A DNA stretch of 64,000 nucleotides, taken from NCBI GenBank assembly GCA_904420205.1, contig CAJFUN010000002.1, positions 22,524-86,523 of the forward strand, in the 5' to 3' direction. The position numbers and the translations under genes were made by a program. The number at the start of each line of letters is the position of its first letter. Positions within the stretch are counted from its first letter, which is position 1. The notes beneath the pieces are model-generated. The model was not told the DNA's origin. It searched no databases and saw only the letters and a list, made by a program, of their open reading frames with translations. Below are positions 33,730-42,141 of this stretch, in pieces. This stretch comes from Candidatus Parachristensenella avicola (GTDB taxonomy: Bacteria; Bacillota; Clostridia; Christensenellales; UMGS416).

Positions 33730-34240
33730 AGTGCTCGCCGTCCGCAATGGTGGCGCCGTCTACGCCGGTATTCATCATTTCGCCATCCTTATACAAAGCC
33801 CAGTAGGACTGATCCACGTCAAAATCCGCAGTCATACCGTTGACCGCCTTAACATAGAGGCCATATTCGCCCTCATCGCCAGCGATAAGGGAATGCTCCA
33901 GCAGGGCGTCGCCCAGCGTGGTCTTATCCGTATGCACCGTGAAGGTGACCGACTTGTCCTCTGCCTTGACCTCCAGCTTGACCGTCACAGCGCCCTCGCC
34001 CAATTCCGTGTCCTCTTTATAGGTCGCATTGGCCCATACGCCTTCGCCCGCCGCTTCCGCCGCGGTGGTCGTTTCAGCTGCTGTCGTGTCAGCCGCGGTG
34101 GTCGTTTCAGCCTGGGTGGTCGTCGTCGGTGCGGGCGTGGTAGTGGTCGTACTCTGACCAGAGGTGCAGGCGGTAAAGCAAACCAACATCAGCACGCACA
34201 GCAGGGCCGCTACAGTGGACTTCAGGGAAATCTTCATCAT
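33707..34240 (-). CDS. DUF4430 lipoprotein, transcobalamin-like
   Basis: A 177-residue exported lipoprotein. The signal peptide ends in a lipobox (VCFTAC, Cys near residue 24). A long low-complexity Thr/Ala/Pro linker (about 25-64) lifts the C-terminal domain off the membrane. That domain (VTVKLEVKAEDKSVTFTVHTD, GDALLEHSLIAGDEGEYGLYVKAVNG, SYWALYKDGE) fits DUF4430, which resembles the C-terminal domain of transcobalamin and intrinsic factor. ATGATG starts at 34240 with AGAGGT upstream. The gene overlaps the ECF-S-like gene and follows a cobalamin riboswitch, which supports a role as a corrinoid-binding surface protein. Confidence 0.8.
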   Translation of the reverse strand: MMKISLKSTVAALLCVLMLVCFTACTSGQSTTTTTPAPTTTTQAETTTAADTTAAETTTAAEAAGEGVWANATYKEDTELGEGAVTVKLEVKAEDKSVTFTVHTDKTTLGDALLEHSLIAGDEGEYGLYVKAVNGMTADFDVDQSYWALYKDGEMMNTGVDGATIADGEHYELVYTK

Positions 34241-34320
34241 GGGATACCTCTTTCCGTTTATAATGTACACGAAAAGTTTTCGCCGAAAGCCAGCTTCGCC
34301 GAAGGGTATCGCGCATAACA

Positions 34321-34550
34321 AGAGACGGTACCCTGCCGTACCGTTTCAGGCTTCGCTCCCTTCATCTGCCCAAGGGCCTCCGGCCTAACGCGAGAACGAT
34401 AAGCATTCCGGCTTGAGGATGCGACGATCCAGTTACGGCAATGGCTGTTGTCACGGATTTACACCGTTGTTTCCTTATCCCCGAGCTCACCGCTACGGAC
34501 AAGCCCGACAACGGACGCTTAGACGCGCCCGATGAACCGCGTTTATTCTT
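34321..34550 (-). promoter_or_regulatory. Cobalamin riboswitch
   Basis: The minus-strand RNA holds the conserved core in order: GGAAAC, GGTGTAAATCC (34455-34465), AGCCATTGCCG (34437-34447; consensus GCCACTG) and a B12-box-like AAGCCGGAATGC (34403-34414). A 7-base-pair hairpin ACGGTAC/GTACCGT (34325-34344) followed by CTCTTGTT may be the expression platform, though its U run is weak; translational control is also possible. It sits directly upstream of the DUF4430 lipoprotein. Confidence 0.8.
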
Positions 34551-34562
34551 TTGTGCGAATCT

Positions 34563-34590
34563 ATTGTACCATATTCCACCATGGTTTCAA
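34563..34590 (-). promoter_or_regulatory. Promoter of the riboswitch transcript
   Basis: Minus strand TTGAAA (34585-34590), 16 bases, TACAAT (34563-34568) with an extended TGG before it. Confidence 0.7.
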
Positions 34591-34648
34591 GCCGTTTCCG
34601 CAAGAAGGGCATTACCCAAGCGATTTCATTTTCGCAAAAACCCATTTG

Positions 34649-34677
34649 TTTGCAGGCCCCGCTTTTTCTGGTATAAT
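34649..34677 (+). promoter_or_regulatory. Promoter of proA
   Basis: TTTGCA (34649-34654), 17 bases, TATAAT (34672-34677) with an extended TGG. It is divergent from the riboswitch promoter. Confidence 0.8.
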
Positions 34678-34709
34678 AAATAGATTCCTAGCAAAAGGAG
34701 GCCCCAATC

Positions 34710-36005
34710 ATGGATCAGCCCCTCATCGCCGCCGCTCAGGCCGCACGTGCCGCGGGCCGGCGTCTGGCATTTTCCTCGATCGATCAAAGAAACGCAGCCC
34801 TTGCCGCAATCCGTCGGGCGCTGCTGCGACGCAAGGCGGAGCTATTCGCTGCCAACCAGGCCGATATGGACGCTGCGCAGGATTTGGACGCGCCGATCCG
34901 CAAGCGTTTGGCCTTTGGCGAGCAGAAGCTGGCCGAGGTCGTCGCCGGTATCGATTCTTTGATCAATCTTCCCGACCCTTTGGGCCATACGCAGCTATCG
35001 ACCGAGCTTGCGCCCGGTCTGGAGCTCTACCGGGTCAGCTGCCCGATCGGCGTGATCGGCGTCATTTTTGAATCCCGTCCCGACGCCCTGGTGCAGATTG
35101 CTACGCTTTGCCTTAAAAGTGGCAACGCCGCCTTGCTTAAGGGCGGCAGCGAGGCGCAGCATACCAATGCGGCCTTGTTCGATGCAATCCTGGAAGGCGC
35201 TCGCGAGGCCGGATTGCCTGAAGGCTGGCTGGGCATGATGCAGACTCGCTACGAGGTTTCCGAGATGCTAAAAATGGACGAATACATTGACCTTATCATT
35301 CCCCGTGGCTCCAATGCCTTTGTCCGATACATTATGGATCACAGCTCCATCCCTGTGCTCGGCCATGCCGATGGGCTTTGCCACGTATATGTCGACCGCA
35401 AGGCCGATATCCCGCTGGCAGTCCGGGTAGCGGTAGACGCCAAGGCGCAGTATGTCTCCGTCTGCAACGCCTGCGAAACGCTGCTGGTGCATCAGGACAT
35501 CGCTCCCGCCTTTTTACCGGTTTTAAAGCCTGCCATGGAACAGGCCGGCGTCCGGCTCAAAGGCTGCGCGCGCACCTGCGCCCTGATCAAGGTTGATCCC
35601 GCGGATGAGGCCGATTGGGATACCGAATACCTCGATTATGTGCTTTCCATCCGCATTGTGGACTCGCTGGATGAAGCCATCGCATTCATCAATCGTCACG
35701 GTTCTGGGCATACCGATGCGATTATGACGCAGGATCGGGAAGCGGCCGCCCGTTTCCTCAATGAGGTGGACAGCGCCGGTTGCTATCTAAACTGCTCTAC
35801 CCGCTTTGCCGACGGCTTCCGCTATGGTTTTGGCGCAGAGGTGGGCGTTTCTACCGGCAAAGTTCACGCCCGCGGTCCGATGGGGTTGGAAGGGTTGACC
35901 ATCTATAAATATAAACTACTCGGTTCGGGGCAAACGGTCGGCGATTTTGCCTCGGGCAAAGCCGCCTTCACGCACCGGCCTCTGGAGCGGGATTGCCCGC
36001 TATGA
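34710..36005 (+). CDS. proA: Glutamate-5-semialdehyde dehydrogenase (gamma-glutamyl phosphate reductase)
   Basis: A 431-residue NADPH-dependent enzyme, the second step of proline synthesis from glutamate. It has the aldehyde-dehydrogenase fold with the family stretches GVIGVIFESRPDALVQIATLCLKSGNA and LIIPRGSNAFVRYI, and the catalytic Cys255 in SVCNACETLL. The start follows AAAGGAGG. The usual partner proB is not adjacent. A DUF218 gene overlaps its end by ATGA. Confidence 0.96.
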   Translation: MDQPLIAAAQAARAAGRRLAFSSIDQRNAALAAIRRALLRRKAELFAANQADMDAAQDLDAPIRKRLAFGEQKLAEVVAGIDSLINLPDPLGHTQLSTELAPGLELYRVSCPIGVIGVIFESRPDALVQIATLCLKSGNAALLKGGSEAQHTNAALFDAILEGAREAGLPEGWLGMMQTRYEVSEMLKMDEYIDLIIPRGSNAFVRYIMDHSSIPVLGHADGLCHVYVDRKADIPLAVRVAVDAKAQYVSVCNACETLLVHQDIAPAFLPVLKPAMEQAGVRLKGCARTCALIKVDPADEADWDTEYLDYVLSIRIVDSLDEAIAFINRHGSGHTDAIMTQDREAAARFLNEVDSAGCYLNCSTRFADGFRYGFGAEVGVSTGKVHARGPMGLEGLTIYKYKLLGSGQTVGDFASGKAAFTHRPLERDCPL

Positions 36006-36796
36006 GGCGTCCCTTCCTAAGCTACCTTTTGCTGGCGCTTGGAGCGCTCGGCGCGCTCTATGCGCTGGCGTTGCTGCCCGGGCACGTGACGGATCTGGGA
36101 CTATGGTTCTTATTGGCCTTAAGCCTGCCGCCGCTTCTATACGGTCTTTGGCCGCATCCGGTAGGATCGTTTTTATCAAAGGGCTGGGGCAAGGCGCTTA
36201 AAGTGCTGCTGATATGCGGCTATAGCCTATGGGCCGTTAGTTTTGCCATCGTTTCCGCCATGATCGCCAGCTATGCCGCTGAGTATCCGTCACCGGGGGC
36301 CGACGCGCTTTTGGTGTTGGGCGGCGGCCTTTGGGATGGAAAGCCCGCACCGGCGCTTCAGCGGCGGTTGGACGCTGCGCTGAGCTATGCCCTGGACAAT
36401 CCTGACGCCTTGGTCGTCGTGTCCGGCGGCCAAGGGCCCGATGAATCCCGGACGGAAGCCTCCGCCATGGCGGAATATTTAACCGAACATGGGCTGGATC
36501 CCCAGCGCCTGCTGCTGGAGGAACACTCCTTCAGCACCTATGAAAATTTTGCCAACTCTAAGACGATCCTGGATGAAAAGCTGGGGGATGCATACCGCGT
36601 TGTGTTTGTCACTTCAGACTTTCATATTATGCGTTCCGCTCAGTTGGCCGAGTCGCTAGGCCTTTCTGCTCAGGGCTTAGCCGCCCCCAGCGACCCTCTT
36701 TACATGCCCATGTACTATATCCGTGAGTATATGGTGCTCATTAAGTATTGGATTTTCGGGGCTGATTCCCTTCCGGGCCTAAGCCGCTTATTTTAA
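36002..36796 (+). CDS. YdcF/SanA-like DUF218 membrane protein
   Basis: A 264-residue protein with three hydrophobic segments near the N-terminus (about 5-25, 28-50, 65-90). An extracytoplasmic DUF218 domain follows: ADALLVLGGGLWDGKPAPALQRRLDAAL, VVVSGGQGPDE, EEHSFSTYENFANSK and VTSDFHIMRS. This matches the ElyC/SanA/YdcF group, linked to envelope polymer precursor metabolism, with the exact reaction unclear. Its ATG overlaps the proA stop, so it is translated with proA; the functional tie is not obvious. Confidence 0.87.
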   Translation: MRRPFLSYLLLALGALGALYALALLPGHVTDLGLWFLLALSLPPLLYGLWPHPVGSFLSKGWGKALKVLLICGYSLWAVSFAIVSAMIASYAAEYPSPGADALLVLGGGLWDGKPAPALQRRLDAALSYALDNPDALVVVSGGQGPDESRTEASAMAEYLTEHGLDPQRLLLEEHSFSTYENFANSKTILDEKLGDAYRVVFVTSDFHIMRSAQLAESLGLSAQGLAAPSDPLYMPMYYIREYMVLIKYWIFGADSLPGLSRLF

Positions 36797-36803
36797 TTTT
36801 CCC

Positions 36804-36832
36804 TTGACAAGATGGAAAGGGCCGGATAGAAT
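36804..36832 (+). promoter_or_regulatory. Promoter of the aroF leader
   Basis: A perfect TTGACA (36804-36809), 17 bases, TAGAAT (36827-36832), immediately after the upstream stop codon. Confidence 0.85.
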
Positions 36833-36855
36833 TAAAGCCAAATAAGGAGACAGTT

Positions 36856-36939
36856 ATGAAAAACATGCGGATGGCAAAAGCATATTTTTATTATTACCTG
36901 AGCGCATTCCCTGACTCAGGTCGCTTTTGTTGCCCATAA
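36856..36939 (+). CDS. Tyr/Phe-rich leader peptide of aroF
   Basis: A 27-residue ORF with AAGGAG six bases before its ATG, beginning 24 bases past the -10 box. In its middle it has TAT TTT TAT TAT TAC, so the peptide reads AYFYYYLSAF, with further Phe codons at residues 18 and 24. It lies between a strong promoter and a strong terminator in front of the first enzyme of aromatic amino-acid synthesis. This is the structure of a translation-coupled attenuator: ribosome stalling on scarce Tyr-tRNA (and Phe-tRNA) should prevent the terminator. Confidence 0.85.
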   Translation: MKNMRMAKAYFYYYLSAFPDSGRFCCP

Positions 36940-36965
36940 TATCGCGCCCATGTAGGAAACCCGGG

Positions 36966-37006
36966 GCCGGTCGCTTGGATACAAAAGCGGCCGGCTCCTT
37001 TCTTTT
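36966..37006 (+). terminator. Attenuator terminator before aroF
   Basis: An 11-base-pair stem (GCCGGTCGCTT with AAGCGGCCGGC, one G-U) followed by TCCTTTCTTTT, located 26 bases after the leader peptide stop and 31 before the aroF start. Inside the leader, CCTGA (36897-36901) can pair with TCAGG (36915-36919), giving a competing hairpin just after the Tyr codons. Confidence 0.8.
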
Positions 37007-37037
37007 AGTATGGTAGTACGGATAGGAGGACGCACCC

Positions 37038-38069
37038 ATGATCGTAATTTTCAAACCCAATGCTCCCCAGGAGAAGATTGACGCGCTAATCGGTCGCTTG
37101 GAGGATATGGGATTTTCCCATCACTTCAGCCGCGGCACGGAAACAACCCTGGTCGGCCTGATCGGCGACACCACCAAGGTGGACATAGATTCGCTGCGGG
37201 CTAACGACATCGTAGCCGACGTAAAACGGGTCTCTGAACCATATAAAGCGGCCAACCGAAAATTTCATCCGCAGGATACGGTTGTTACCGTCAAAGGGCG
37301 CTCGATCGGCGGGGGAAATTTCGGCGTAATCGCCGGCCCCTGCTCGGTAGAAAGCCATAGCCAGATGCTGGAGGTCGCCCAGCAGGTGCAAGCTTGCGGC
37401 GCAGGCCTGCTGCGGGGCGGCGCCTTTAAGCCGCGCACCTCGCCCTACGCCTTCCAGGGACTTCATGCACAGGGGTTGGATTTCTTGCTGGAGGCGGGGC
37501 GGCGTACCGGCCTCCCTGTCGTCACGGAGATCATGGATCTGTCCCATCTAGAGCTTTTCCGTGATGTGGACATCATCCAGGTGGGCGCCCGCAATATGCA
37601 AAATTTTGAGCTGCTCCGTCAGCTTGGTCATACCGGTAAGCCCATCCTGCTCAAGCGAGGCCTGGCGAATACACTGGAAGAGTTCCTGATGAGCGCCGAA
37701 TACATCCTTTCCGGCGGCAACAGCCAGGTGATTCTCTGTGAGCGCGGCATCCGCACCTTTGAAACCATGACCCGTAATACCTTGGACCTTTCCGCCGTCC
37801 CCCTGCTGAAGCGCCATTCTCATCTGCCGGTTATCGTCGACCCCTCCCATGCCACGGGGATCCCTTATCTGGTGGAGCCGCTGGCCAAGGCCGCGGTGGC
37901 TGCCGGTGCGGACGGCCTCATGATCGAAGTCCACAACGACCCGAAGAACGCGCTCTGTGACGGAGCCCAATCTCTTACCCCCAGCCAATTCCAGCAGGTT
38001 ATGTCCGCGATCGCCCCCTACCTCGCGTTGGAAGGCAAATCGCTTTCCCATAGCTCGCCGCAGCGCTGA
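37038..38069 (+). CDS. aroF: 3-deoxy-7-phosphoheptulonate (DAHP) synthase
   Basis: A 343-residue enzyme joining phosphoenolpyruvate and erythrose 4-phosphate, the first step to Phe, Tyr and Trp. The N-terminal 65 residues form a ferredoxin-like regulatory domain ([23 protein letters not shown]). The KDO8P-synthase-like barrel follows with [35 protein letters not shown] and EVHNDP. This is the type I-beta form common in Firmicutes and Thermotoga. AGGAGG lies before the ATG. It is controlled by the leader-peptide attenuator upstream and ends in a long terminator. Confidence 0.96.
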   Translation: MIVIFKPNAPQEKIDALIGRLEDMGFSHHFSRGTETTLVGLIGDTTKVDIDSLRANDIVADVKRVSEPYKAANRKFHPQDTVVTVKGRSIGGGNFGVIAGPCSVESHSQMLEVAQQVQACGAGLLRGGAFKPRTSPYAFQGLHAQGLDFLLEAGRRTGLPVVTEIMDLSHLELFRDVDIIQVGARNMQNFELLRQLGHTGKPILLKRGLANTLEEFLMSAEYILSGGNSQVILCERGIRTFETMTRNTLDLSAVPLLKRHSHLPVIVDPSHATGIPYLVEPLAKAAVAAGADGLMIEVHNDPKNALCDGAQSLTPSQFQQVMSAIAPYLALEGKSLSHSSPQR

Positions 38070-38124
38070 CGCAATTCCCACTTATTTTTTCTTTCATCGT
38101 AAACGCAGCTTGGCCATCAAGCGG

Positions 38125-38164
38125 TTAAAAGAAGGTAGGCACAAAAGTGCCTACCTTCTTTTAA
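38125..38164 (+). terminator. Terminator after aroF
   Basis: A perfect 18-base-pair stem (TTAAAAGAAGGTAGGCAC and complement) with loop AAAA. Confidence 0.9.
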
Positions 38165-38920
38165 TCTTCGCAGCCAGAAAAAGCGTGAGGAATCGACGCG
38201 AAATTACATCACACGCAGCAAGGAAAAAAATTTGGTCATCGTCAAGCGGGCATTAACCGGTAGTCCCGTTTGGGTATGGGCGCCTGAAATACGTCGTGAG
38301 CGTATAGACTCATATTGGGCAAACCATTCCATTTATCATCTCCTGGTTGTACCGCTTAATTTACTCTTCAGCGACCTCGGCGTTAGGAAGCCGATGCATG
38401 ACGATACCCTCGCAGAAAGCCGCCGTCAAGCAGTGTTCCAGAACGTACACAATATCCACGATCTCAACCTATGCAGCAACGAGGCTCCTGGATAGGAACG
38501 GAGCGGTTTCTTTGATAACCTTCTTGTTAGGATGCCTGCGGAAAAGCGCTTAACAGGCAAAGCGGCCCACATTCCGCGTCATTTTCCATAACGACCAAGG
38601 TGTACAGTATGCCTCTGCCTGCAATTGCGGCCGGCTTAAAAACTGCAATGTTATCCATGGGGCTTAAGCGCCGCCCTCCGCCTGACCAACAGGGCAATGC
38701 TGGTATAGAGGGTTTGGGGAGAAGATTTAAGGATATCAATACCATGTTGCGAAAAATGAATAATCTGCATGTTATCGTCGCGGAATATGTTTGCTATTTG
38801 AACGATTATCGCCCGATCCGTGAACAGAGCTCAAAGGAAAACCACCAGCCCTGTTTCATACAGAACTGGTGGCATAGTTGCTTTTTATGTCCGCTTGCCT
38901 CGACTATTTCGCTTTTTTAT
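38165..38920. other. Gene-poor stretch with a possible gene remnant
   Basis: No intact gene is seen in 756 bases. The only coding-like signal is the minus-strand remnant listed separately; the rest has short, unconvincing frames and no repeat I can define. Confidence 0.5.
38361..38745 (-). pseudogene. Possible decayed gene, family not recognised
   Basis: Two frames on the minus strand read like parts of one protein. One (38527-38745) contains DNIAVFKPAAIAGRGILYT. A second, shifted frame continues past about 38550 with KKVIKETAPFLSRSLVAA, then after an internal TAG (38469-38471) IVDIVYVLEHCLTAAFCEGI, up to a TAA at 38361. One frameshift and one nonsense codon would explain this. I do not recognise the family, and chance cannot be excluded. 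Confidence 0.3.
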
Positions 38921-39562
38921 CTATTGGCATGATTCCGTCAGGCTCATCCGTACCCAATTTTCCAGCAGGTCCACCGTCCGATCAATGCCCAGCAGGGAGC
39001 TGCTGACGCATAGGTCATAATTGCGCGCATCGCCCCATCGCCGGTCGGTATAGTAATCATAATAGTTGGCCCGCTTTTTATCGGCCTGCATCAGCATTTG
39101 CTCGACGCCTTGACGGGACTGGCCATATTCTTCCACCACCCGCCGCTTACGGCTCTCCATATCCGCATGAATGAACACGGAGCGCAGCCGAGGATGCTCG
39201 CGCAGCACATAATCGGCGCAGCGGCCTACAAAGAGGCAACTCCCCTTCTCCGCGCCATCCCGAATAATTTTATTCTGGAACTGATAAAGCTTATCGTTCA
39301 GCGAAAGATCCGAGAGATTGGTGATTCGATTCGCTACGCCGGAGTAGGTTCCCATCACCAGAGAATATAAAAGGCTATTGGTGGCCCGTTCATCCAGGTT
39401 CTCAAAGAGCTTTTCACTCATGCCACTGGCCTTGGCCGCCTGCGTGATCAGTTCCTTGTCATAGTACGCGATGCCTAGACGCTCCGCCAACCTGCGGCCG
39501 ATTTCCCGGCCGCCGCTTCCATATTGCCGGCCCACTGTGATCACATAATGCTCGCCCATCAT
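38921..39562 (-). CDS. Cytidylate-kinase-like protein
   Basis: A 213-residue P-loop protein of the cytidylate-kinase-like (Cytidylate_kin2) family. The nucleotide loop is the variant GRQYGSGGREIG (about 11-22), followed by RLGIAYYDKELI, the lid-like CLFVGRCADYVL and the helical RRVVEEYGQS stretch. These proteins are widespread in gut Firmicutes and are often not the housekeeping Cmk; the phosphate acceptor is untested. GGAGGAGAAGG precedes the double ATG at 39562/39559. It is last in a minus-strand run with an HD and a repeat protein. Confidence 0.85.
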   Translation of the reverse strand: MMGEHYVITVGRQYGSGGREIGRRLAERLGIAYYDKELITQAAKASGMSEKLFENLDERATNSLLYSLVMGTYSGVANRITNLSDLSLNDKLYQFQNKIIRDGAEKGSCLFVGRCADYVLREHPRLRSVFIHADMESRKRRVVEEYGQSRQGVEQMLMQADKKRANYYDYYTDRRWGDARNYDLCVSSSLLGIDRTVDLLENWVRMSLTESCQ

Positions 39563-39590
39563 CCTTCTCCTCCCTGGATTTGATACCTTC

Positions 39591-39619
39591 AGGATACCGG
39601 ATTCGCCCAGCGATTACAA
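39591..39619 (-). promoter_or_regulatory. Possible promoter of the cytidylate-kinase-like gene
   Basis: Minus strand TTGTAA (39614-39619), 17 bases, TATCCT (39591-39596). Confidence 0.45.
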
Positions 39620-39657
39620 GCATATGGCCGAAAATTTAACGTCCATTATGAAAAAAG

Positions 39658-40335
39658 CTATACCATCGGCTGGGTGTTAACCACACGATCGTTAATCACA
39701 AGCTCAAAGCGGCATCCCAGCAGCTCCGCCGACTTCTCGCACATCATCATCCTGGAAAGGTAGATCCGCATAAAGTCCATGATGGAGGATGATTCATCCA
39801 TGACGACAGCAAATCGGATCACCATTTGGTGATTATCCACCTCGATCCAATTCTTTTTAATGGAGTAGTTGACTCGATCGTGAATATCTGCCGGATTGTA
39901 GCAGCCCTTGCGCACCCTTGTGCGGTGTGCGTCGCTCTTATCGGCAATAATTACCGCCGCGGAGATCGGGCTGATGGGCGTGCCGTTCTGCTCCTCATGG
40001 TTGCCTACTGCACCGATCAGCAGGACAATTTCATCCATAGGCAGGCCGATCTCCCGCAGGATTGGGAGCAAAAGGGTCGCCCCGGTAATGCCATGGTTAT
40101 GCCGGTTGACCGCGTTGCCTACGTCGTGGATCCAGCCGGCCATGGCCGCCAGCTCCACCATGCGCGGCTCATATCCCAAGCTTTCCAGAATATTAGCCGC
40201 CGCGCGGCTGACATAGCCCACGTGGCGCGGGCCATGCTCCGTATATCCCAGCGCTGCCAGGGCATCGTTTGCCCCGTTGATCAGCGCATCGATTACGGTA
40301 TTCTTCTTAAGCACCTCCAAGGTAATCCGGCTCAT
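39658..40335 (-). CDS. HD-domain phosphohydrolase
   Basis: A 225-residue HD-superfamily protein. The metal-binding order is seen: His38 (EHGPRHVGYV), the HD pair in AGWIHDVGNAVNRHNH near 70, a His in AVGNHEEQNG, and the Asp of VIIADKSDAHRTRV. The C-terminal sixty residues form an extra beta/alpha region (KNWIEVDNHQMVIRFAVVMDESSSI). It begins one base after the repeat-protein stop, so the two are co-translated. The substrate is unknown; dNTPs or cyclic dinucleotides are possible. Confidence 0.82.
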   Translation of the reverse strand: MSRITLEVLKKNTVIDALINGANDALAALGYTEHGPRHVGYVSRAAANILESLGYEPRMVELAAMAGWIHDVGNAVNRHNHGITGATLLLPILREIGLPMDEIVLLIGAVGNHEEQNGTPISPISAAVIIADKSDAHRTRVRKGCYNPADIHDRVNYSIKKNWIEVDNHQMVIRFAVVMDESSSIMDFMRIYLSRMMMCEKSAELLGCRFELVINDRVVNTQPMV

Positions 40336-40336
40336 G

Positions 40337-41176
40337 CTATATCCCCTTCATCGATTCATAATACCGGTCGCCATCAAAGGTGCGCTCTACTGTGCATTCG
40401 CCGCCCAGCGCCTCGATCGCGTTGCGGATCTCCAGGTATTCCAAATAGTTCAATTCCGGCTCTTGGGCTGCCTGAAGCAGAAGGCCAATGGCCTCGTCGT
40501 CGCCATACTTGCCCAGATATGATGCATACAGTGCTTTTTGATGTTCGGTCTCCATGAACATCCGCTTTAACCAGCGGTATACCGTAGGATGGGGTTCTTG
40601 ATGCACCAGCGCATCCAGCAATGCGGTACGGGCCGCTTCGCTCATGGGCCGGTCCAAGGCTGCGATCATATCATCCCTGGCTTGAGGCAACTGACAAAGG
40701 GCCTCGCTGGCCGCGTCGGCCACCTCATCGCCTTCTCCTCTGGCGATATAGTCGATATATAGATCCGCCGCGTCATTGGATTCCATCTGCATCAGTAGGC
40801 TGATACAGGTCATGGCCGCTTCCGCTTGCTTACCCCGAACCGGCCCTGCCATCACCTGGCGCAAATACTTTGCCAGGGGCTCCGCCTGGCCCAGCGCAGC
40901 AATACGGTCCAGCAGCGGGCCCGGCACGCTCACGCCCGACTCAATATAGGCCAGCATCCATTCAGTTAGCTCAGCCCCATCGCTAAACTCGTCGAAATAA
41001 TGTCCGGGCGCTTTGCCGTCCAACCACTCGGCAGGCTCATTAAGCCAGCGGAGCGTTACGGCTGGAACATCGGCTTCCATCCCCTCAATCTTTTTGTAAT
41101 CGCCGCGGTGCGCCTGCATCCATGCATGCATGTATTCGGCCATTTTTTCATCAAAATCGATCAGATTATACGGCAT
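40337..41176 (-). CDS. HEAT-like helical repeat protein, unknown function
   Basis: A 279-residue acidic, all-helical protein. The region from about 95 to 260 has paired helices of 30-35 residues reminiscent of HEAT repeats (LLDRIAALGQAEPLAKYL, DEVADAASEALCQLPQARDDMIAAL, ARTALLDALVHQEP). I do not recognise a named family. Such proteins usually act as binding scaffolds. It is translated with the HD hydrolase downstream, and may modulate it, but that is a guess from position. Confidence 0.6.
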   Translation of the reverse strand: MPYNLIDFDEKMAEYMHAWMQAHRGDYKKIEGMEADVPAVTLRWLNEPAEWLDGKAPGHYFDEFSDGAELTEWMLAYIESGVSVPGPLLDRIAALGQAEPLAKYLRQVMAGPVRGKQAEAAMTCISLLMQMESNDAADLYIDYIARGEGDEVADAASEALCQLPQARDDMIAALDRPMSEAARTALLDALVHQEPHPTVYRWLKRMFMETEHQKALYASYLGKYGDDEAIGLLLQAAQEPELNYLEYLEIRNAIEALGGECTVERTFDGDRYYESMKGI

Positions 41177-41185
41177 AATATGCTC

Positions 41186-42070
41186 CTATCGCGTCGCTTC
41201 GTCGCGCAGCGCCTGCAGCTGTGCGGCAGTAAAATCATAGCTTTGGTTGCAAAAATGGCAGCTAACCTGGGCGCCGCCATCCTGCTCAATCATCTCCTCC
41301 AGCTCCTGCCGGCCCAGAGAGATCAGCGCCCGTTCGATGCGTTCACGCCCGCAGTCGCAATGCCAGCGGGGCTGGATTGCGCCCAAGATCTCCGGCTCAA
41401 GCTCACCAAAGAGATCCTTCAGCATTTCGTCCAGCGTTTCGGCGCGCAAAAGCTGCCGGGAGATATCCGCCAAGGCGGGCGCCTTCCCTTCCAGGGCGCT
41501 CAAAACCTCCTCTGAACAGCCCGGCATGGCCTGGACAATTACGCCGCCTGCTGAAAGCACAGGTCCCTGGGGCGCTACCAGCACACCCAACGACACCATG
41601 GAGGGCGTCTGCTCCGAGGCCGTAAAGTAGAGGGCAAGATCTTCCCCAATCTCCCCGGAGACCAGGTTGCTTTGCCCCACGTAGGGCTCCTTAAGGCCTA
41701 AATCCTTCACGACGGAAAGCCGCCCGTGATGACCGACCGCGCCCCCGACGTCAAGCTTGCCATCCGCCCGCATAGGCAGCACTACCTTGGGGTTCTCCAC
41801 ATATCCCTTTACCGAGCCGTCCGGCGCCCCGACAGCCACCAACCGTCCCGCCGGGCCATCGCCGGCCAAGGTGACTGTCAGCCGGTCCGTATCGCTTTTA
41901 AGCATAGCGCCCATCACGCAAGCGGCCGTCAGCAGCCTGCCCAGCGCCGCCGTGCATACCGGCGTAGGCTGATGAAGCAACCGCGCCTGCTCTACCAGCT
42001 GAGCAGTGGAAGCCATCAATATCCTGGCCTGTCCCTGCTTCAGTATTCCACGTATCAATTGATCCTGCAT
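41186..42070 (-). CDS. hslO: Hsp33 redox-regulated chaperone
   Basis: A 294-residue holdase chaperone switched on by oxidation. The N-terminal domain has the family start (DQLIRGIL, RILMASTAQLVEQA) and GYVENP. The C-terminal redox switch has the zinc-binding cysteines 238 and 240 (WHCDCGRER) and 271 and 274 (VSCHFCNQSYDF). ATG at 42070 follows AAAGGAG. An upstream start at 42127 lies in the promoter and is rejected. It is divergent from xthA. Confidence 0.95.
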   Translation of the reverse strand: MQDQLIRGILKQGQARILMASTAQLVEQARLLHQPTPVCTAALGRLLTAACVMGAMLKSDTDRLTVTLAGDGPAGRLVAVGAPDGSVKGYVENPKVVLPMRADGKLDVGGAVGHHGRLSVVKDLGLKEPYVGQSNLVSGEIGEDLALYFTASEQTPSMVSLGVLVAPQGPVLSAGGVIVQAMPGCSEEVLSALEGKAPALADISRQLLRAETLDEMLKDLFGELEPEILGAIQPRWHCDCGRERIERALISLGRQELEEMIEQDGGAQVSCHFCNQSYDFTAAQLQALRDEATR

Positions 42071-42098
42071 CAAAACAGCTCCTTTTCGTGTATAGTCT

Positions 42099-42127
42099 AT
42101 TATATCCCGACCCCGGATGCTGTGCAA
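42099..42127 (-). promoter_or_regulatory. Promoter of hslO
   Basis: Minus strand TTGCAC (42122-42127), 17 bases, TATAAT (42099-42104). Confidence 0.75.
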
Positions 42128-42141
42128 CGGATAGACGTTTA

